A DNA stretch of 43,950 nt from Clostridia bacterium (GTDB lineage: Bacteria; Bacillota; Clostridia; Christensenellales; Borkfalkiaceae), in NCBI GenBank assembly GCA_017468085.1, contig JAFUJR010000019.1:1-43950 (forward strand), in the 5' to 3' direction. Within the stretch, counting starts at the first letter, position 1. The number at the start of each line of letters is the position of its first letter. The position numbers and the translations under genes were made by a program. Of this stretch, positions 40,898 to 43,950 are shown piece after piece. A model generated the notes under the pieces. The model was given only the letters and a program-made list of their open reading frames with translations, searched no databases and was not told the DNA's origin.

Positions 40898-40920
40898 GGG
40901 GCAGGTACGCGTTGAAGCTG
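40898..40920 (+). repeat. Dispersed motif copy before the ParB-like gene
   Basis: GGGGCAGGTACGCGTTGAAG is followed by CTGCCC, which can pair with GGGCAG at its start. It precedes the 40934 start codon by 13 bases. Confidence 0.65.
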
Positions 40921-40933
40921 CCCAAGGGGGATT

Positions 40934-41770
40934 ATGAAAAAGCAAAAAAGAGCAGATTCGTTCCGTGTAGATTACGAAAGACGGACGGTGGGCGCGGATA
41001 AAATAGAGCCGCAGCTTCCGTTCGATACGTTTGATAAAAGGGCGCTCCGTGCCCGCGCGGCGCATTTCTTGCTGAACGGCGTGCCGGAATTTTCCGTCAA
41101 CGAGCAAGAGGACGGCGCTTATCGTCTTTTGGCGGCGGACGGGGATTATTACGCGGCGAAATCGGTGGGGACGAAAGAATTTGCCGTGCGCGTATACCGT
41201 TTTACAGGGGAAAACGAAGAAGCGTTTTCCTGTATTGAAAATTTAAAAACGAATACGCTCAGCACGATTGAAGAAGGGTATTTAATGCGGAGATTGGTGG
41301 AATTTGGGCTCACGCAGGACGATATTGCTTCGCTTATCGGACGTTCTCGTCCCGCCGTTGCGAACACGCTCCGTTTGCTTACGCTTTCGCCTGAGGTGAT
41401 TGGGCTTATCGAAAGCGGTCAGCTTTCCGCGGGGCATGCAAGGACGCTTGTGCGCGTACCGTCAAGTCAACAGTTGGCGTTTGCGCAGGAATGTATCAAA
41501 CGGGAATATTCCGTTCGGGAAATGGAAGGCGCGGTAAAGGCGTTTTTGACCCCAGACGGGGATGAGGAAGCGCAAAGGCAGGCGCGTTCTGCGGCGAAGA
41601 ATGCGGAAATCAAAGCGCTTGTACAGCGTATGCGTTCGGTGTTTAAAACAAAGGTGTCGTTGATTGGTAACGAGAAAAAGGGTCGTATTTACATAGACTA
41701 TTATTCCACGGAGGATTTGTACCGTTTTGAGGAATATTTGGATATGATTGAAAGCTTTTCGCGCGATTGA
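40934..41770 (+). CDS. Divergent ParB/Spo0J-like protein
   Basis: The protein has 278 residues. The best signature is the central domain: ENLKTNTLSTIEEGYLMRRL followed by the helix-turn-helix LTQDDIASLIGRSRPAVANTLRLLTL (about 118-143). SGQLSAGHARTLVRV is typical of ParB/Noc proteins. The N-terminal CTP-binding part is degenerate: the region RLLAADGDYYAAKSVG replaces the GERRxRA-type motif. A C-terminal dimerisation segment may be present at the end. It is transcribed away from ftsH, with AAGGGGGA upstream. It may be a Spo0J, a Noc-like paralogue or a nucleoid-associated derivative. No parS 16-mer was seen. Confidence 0.82.
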   Translation: MKKQKRADSFRVDYERRTVGADKIEPQLPFDTFDKRALRARAAHFLLNGVPEFSVNEQEDGAYRLLAADGDYYAAKSVGTKEFAVRVYRFTGENEEAFSCIENLKTNTLSTIEEGYLMRRLVEFGLTQDDIASLIGRSRPAVANTLRLLTLSPEVIGLIESGQLSAGHARTLVRVPSSQQLAFAQECIKREYSVREMEGAVKAFLTPDGDEEAQRQARSAAKNAEIKALVQRMRSVFKTKVSLIGNEKKGRIYIDYYSTEDLYRFEEYLDMIESFSRD

Positions 41771-41975
41771 GGAAGGGCTGAAAGACAAAAGGCGAGGCAT
41801 GAGCGTGATACTCTGTCAAGAGTATCACGCAACTCCATTTGTCTGCGCCGAGTGATATTTGCTTCGCAAATTTAGAGGCGAATAGGATATCGCTGTGAGG
41901 CGAAGCCGTGCAATATCACTTTCCGCGAGGAAAATATCACTCTTGCGTTAGCAAAGAATATCACATTATATTAAC
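41771..41975. repeat. Palindrome-rich spacer
   Basis: This spacer has no gene. A perfect 12-base stem with a four-base loop lies at 41803-41830 (GCGTGATACTCT/AGAGTATCACGC). ATTTGC/GCAAAT pairs at 41857-41871. AGTGATATT at 41851 and AATATCACT near 41922 and 41935 form larger inverted pairs. It looks like a mosaic of short dispersed palindromic repeats. Confidence 0.75.
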
Positions 41976-42022
41976 AAAAAAGAGAGGACATTTCGGCTGT
42001 AAAAACGATTTGTTCTCTCTTT
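41976..42022 (-). terminator. Terminator after the 42111 gene
   Basis: On the minus strand AAAGAGAGAACA pairs with TGTCCTCTCTTT (one G-U), followed by TTTTTTG. It lies about 90 bases past the stop of the 42111-43352 gene. Confidence 0.75.
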
Positions 42023-42110
42023 CTGTTTGCAAATAAGTGTTTGGATTTAGCCAAATGCGCTTATGTTTTTTTAATTTTCCGCTAAAATCATCACCTCTAT
42101 TGCATCGCCT

Positions 42111-43352
42111 TTAACGTTTTATAGATTTTTCGATAATATCTGTTCTGTGCTCTTCCTCCGCCTTGATTTCGTTGAGCGTTTGCTGTAAGTTTTGTTGATT
42201 TTCTATAATGGCGTCGGTTTTTCTGCTTTCAGCCTTTACAAAAGCGGAAAGCGTACCCAAAAGCGCTTGTCTTTCTGCAAGGAGTCGCTTCCGGAGTTCG
42301 TCTTGTTGCTTTTGCAGGAGTTGGAAACCCAACGCAATTTTTTGGTCGGTTAAATACAGATTTAATCCTTCTTTTATAGTGTCTGCTCTGCCGTTTTTAA
42401 GGTATTCGCGGACGGCGCGCAGTTGGTCGATGGAATATTCTCCTAATCCGTTCAGGGAACGGAGTGAAATTGCCTCGTCGCTCACCTTGCAAAAAAGCTC
42501 TAAAACGGGAAGAAGATATTTATTAAAAGTGGGCAAAGGGGGCATTTCTTGCGGTAAGTTAAGCCGTTCTATGCATGCCGCTTTTGCGGTCTTAAGCGAT
42601 AACTCATCTTGTTCTTTAAGACGTTGAATGGCTTTATCATACTTTTTCCACGCTGCATTTTTATATTTTTTCGCGATTTTTCTGTCTAATTTTTCAAAAA
42701 GTGCGCCAAGACCGTATCCTATCCCTGCCAAACCGGCAGCAACGATTAGCCTTGCGGGGAGTTCGGTATCGATATCAAAGGGGGAAAGTGGGGGAAAAGC
42801 CAATAGTGCGCCGCCGATTGCGCCGAGTATAGCAAATACGATAGGGGCGATAAAACGCGTGCGGCTGGTTTTGCGGTTTTCGGCACGGAGATAGCTATCG
42901 CTTGCGTTGTCCGCGCTTTCCCAAATTGCATATCCGTCAGGGCTTGCTTTGAGTCGCTCTTTGTAAACAGAGGGTGAAAAGCGTTTATCTCCTTCCGTCT
43001 TCCAAAAATATTTTTCAAAACCTTCCGCGTTTATTTTATCGTTAATTGCTTCAAGCTCGGATTTATCGCTTACAAATTTAAGGATTTTTCCCCATTGATC
43101 AACGTCTTTTAATAAAGTGCACAATTCTATTGCGGAATTGAGTTTTTCTAAATCGGACGAAGAACTCGTTGCGTTCAAGCGGTATGCGTCCATTTCCGTT
43201 AAACGTTTAAAAAACTCGACGAGGTCGCGGCTCCGTTTGTCGCAATAATCTCCCAACAAAGCGAATTTTTTACACTCTCTTTCGTGCGCTTTACTGTTAC
43301 CTCTGCCTATATTGGCTATCTGAGACAAGTAATTTTTAAGTTTGGTATACAT
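42111..43352 (-). CDS. Two-TM coiled-coil protein, function unknown
   Basis: I recognise no family for this 413-residue protein. Residues 1-160 are helical and hydrophilic. A membrane hairpin follows: FIAPIVFAILGAIGGALLAF at about 167-186 and ARLIVAAGLAGIGYGLGAL at about 200-218. Then a basic helix comes (KLDRKIAKKYKNAAWKKYDK). The C-terminal third (about 340-413) is a long coiled coil rich in Gln, Glu and Lys. Both large domains would be on the cytoplasmic side. GGAGGA lies upstream. It is divergent from an XRE repressor, with a palindrome between them, and lies next to an IS: features of an accessory module. A stress, phage or membrane-related role is speculation. Confidence 0.72.
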   Translation of the reverse strand: MYTKLKNYLSQIANIGRGNSKAHERECKKFALLGDYCDKRSRDLVEFFKRLTEMDAYRLNATSSSSDLEKLNSAIELCTLLKDVDQWGKILKFVSDKSELEAINDKINAEGFEKYFWKTEGDKRFSPSVYKERLKASPDGYAIWESADNASDSYLRAENRKTSRTRFIAPIVFAILGAIGGALLAFPPLSPFDIDTELPARLIVAAGLAGIGYGLGALFEKLDRKIAKKYKNAAWKKYDKAIQRLKEQDELSLKTAKAACIERLNLPQEMPPLPTFNKYLLPVLELFCKVSDEAISLRSLNGLGEYSIDQLRAVREYLKNGRADTIKEGLNLYLTDQKIALGFQLLQKQQDELRKRLLAERQALLGTLSAFVKAESRKTDAIIENQQNLQQTLNEIKAEEEHRTDIIEKSIKR

Positions 43353-43381
43353 TAAATTCCTCCTGCGTAAAATATCTCTAT

Positions 43382-43408
43382 GGATATATTTTATATAATT
43401 ATATATCC
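43382..43408. promoter_or_regulatory. Palindromic operator between the divergent 42111 and XRE genes
   Basis: GGATATAT (43382-43389) and ATATATCC (43401-43408) form a perfect inverted repeat with 11 bases between. It lies in the 76-base divergent promoter region. It is the obvious site for the XRE protein, and a very AT-rich core overlaps possible -35/-10 elements. Confidence 0.65.
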
Positions 43409-43415
43409 TTGGTGA

Positions 43416-43421
43416 TATAAT
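43416..43421 (+). promoter_or_regulatory. -10 element of the XRE gene
   Basis: TATAAT lies eight bases before ATG at 43429. If used, it predicts a leaderless XRE transcript, and an upstream ATG at 43420 would overlap this element and not be transcribed. The -35 is weak and lies in the palindrome, which fits autorepression. Confidence 0.5.
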
Positions 43422-43428
43422 GTCAAGT

Positions 43429-43641
43429 ATGTTGAAGATAATTTTAGCGGAGAATTTAAAATTATTAATGAAGGAGTTTAAAGTAAATCAGGTTAAGTTA
43501 TCGCGGGGAATAGGCGTTTCGCAGAGTGCAATCAGCGCTTGGCTTTCCGGTAAGAAAGAACCCTCGATACAAAGCCTTTGGTTGCTTGCGGATTTTTTTG
43601 AAATATCCATAGACGAATTGGTTGGAAGAAAATTATATTGA
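43429..43641 (+). CDS. XRE-family helix-turn-helix regulator
   Basis: The protein has 70 residues and one HTH_3-type domain (LLMKEFKVNQVKLSRGIG, VSQSAISAWLSGKKEPSI and LWLLADFFEISIDELVG). Such small proteins are dimeric repressors that bind palindromes. I prefer the start at 43429 (MLKIILAEN), because the alternative at 43420 overlaps a perfect -10 element and neither has a ribosome binding site. It is divergent from the 42111-43352 gene and probably represses it through the operator at 43382-43408. Confidence 0.88.
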   Translation: MLKIILAENLKLLMKEFKVNQVKLSRGIGVSQSAISAWLSGKKEPSIQSLWLLADFFEISIDELVGRKLY

Positions 43642-43685
43642 ATTTTGACGGCTTTTCCGTAAAAATAAAAACCTCCCGCTTTAAA

Positions 43686-43950
43686 TGAAGTGAACCCCAA
43701 AGTTTAGACAAAAAAATATTAAATTTGTGAATGAGTTCTGTACTGTACAGGACTCATTCCTTTTAATTTGAGAGAAATTCTCTCGTTGTTGTAATACCAA
43801 AGATATTCTTCCAAAGTACGGATGAATTCATCCGTACTTTGAAACGTTTCCCCATAAAACATCTCCGTTTTTAATCTACCAAAGAAGTTTTCCATGCAAC
43901 TGTTGTCCAAACAGTTCCCTTTCCTTGACATGCTTTGCCGTATGTTATGC
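43686..43950 (-). mobile_element. IS3-family insertion sequence, partial (runs off the window)
   Basis: The element's 3' end starts with TGAAGTGAACCCCAAAGTTT, resembling IS3/IS150-group terminal repeats (TG start, CCCC, AAAGTT, GAC). The transposase gene inside reads toward this end. The other end and any target duplication lie outside the window. Confidence 0.85.
43719..43950 (-). CDS. IS3-family transposase (OrfB C-terminus), partial
   Basis: Only the last 76 or so residues are in the window; the frame is open through the right edge, so the gene continues. The visible part reads HNIRQSMSRKGNCLDNSCME and then NFFGRLKTEMFYG, the end of the rve (DDE) domain. The Glu of CMENFF is the third catalytic residue by family alignment. 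WYYNNERISLKLKGMSPVQYR is the usual C-terminus. ATG at 43931 is internal, not the start. The family is IS3, IS150-like. Confidence 0.92.
   Translation of the reverse strand, partial: HNIRQSMSRKGNCLDNSCMENFFGRLKTEMFYGETFQSTDEFIRTLEEYLWYYNNERISLKLKGMSPVQYRTHSQI

Noticed and set aside
39341-41107. 588-codon minus-strand frame opposite ftsH
   Set aside because: It is the shadow of FtsH and the ParB-like gene and has no family signature.
1-43950. tRNA, rRNA or CRISPR array
   Set aside because: No cloverleaf with a GTTCGA-type arm and no regularly spaced short repeats were found by eye. The tandem repeats at 21914 have no unique spacers.

Overview
The window is a chromosomal segment of a low-to-mid GC, Gram-positive, Clostridia-like bacterium. 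Three things point there: the jag-yidC-yidD-rnpA-rpmH cluster next to dnaN, Firmicutes-type pairings (lon-engB, holB-ricT, a YaaO-like decarboxylase with tmk, a SpoIVFA/SpoIVFB-like pair), and strong AGGAGG-type ribosome binding sites with sigma-A promoters. The SpoIVF-like pair and a PdaB-like deacetylase suggest spore-forming ancestry. An uncultured gut clostridium is my best guess; nothing fixes the genus. No rRNA, tRNA or CRISPR array was seen.

Layout. 1-160 is one copy of a 160-bp dispersed repeat. 194-5888 (minus strand) holds jag, yidC, yidD, rnpA, rpmH, dnaN and a SLOG/YpsA-like gene. 5889-6377 is a gene-free, AT-rich stretch full of DnaA-box-like 9-mers and is the best oriC candidate; rsmG reads away from it on the plus strand. 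dnaA is not in the window. 7356-11161 (minus) holds a Pro/Ala-rich membrane protein, ricT, holB and a helical protein. 11272-12726 (plus) is the rplU-rpmA operon plus a DUF3267-type membrane zincin. 12805-16228 (minus) is the proteostasis block clpX, clpP, tig, followed by plus-strand rqcH and minus-strand engB and lon. The engB-lon pair is bracketed by ~90-bp repeats, and a second, inverted copy of the 160-bp repeat lies at 18312-18471. 22265-29965 (minus, one exception) holds a bacterial tyrosine kinase and its Wzz-type activator, a SpoIVFB/SpoIVFA-like pair, a Cas4-like Fe-S nuclease, a tandem-OB SSB and a polysaccharide deacetylase. 30206-41770 is all plus strand: a small protein, an Lrp regulator, an aminotransferase, greA, lysS, a membrane-anchored protein, the decarboxylase, tmk, mntP, ftsH and a divergent ParB-like gene. 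41771-43950 looks accessory: a palindrome-rich spacer, a two-TM coiled-coil protein divergent from an XRE repressor across a palindromic operator, and the end of an IS3-family element running off the window.

Functional themes. Replication and chromosome biology are represented by dnaN, the putative oriC, holB, SSB, tmk and the ParB-like protein. Membrane insertion and ribosome-associated functions include yidC, yidD, jag, rnpA, L34, L21, L27, rsmG and lysS. Protein quality control is unusually concentrated: trigger factor, ClpXP, Lon, FtsH and RqcH. The most unusual signals are the dispersed GGGGCAGGTACG-type motif inside and outside genes, the near-identical inverted repeats flanking the origin, the greA leader, possible leaderless starts, the large YidC insertion, and the XRE/coiled-coil module beside the IS.
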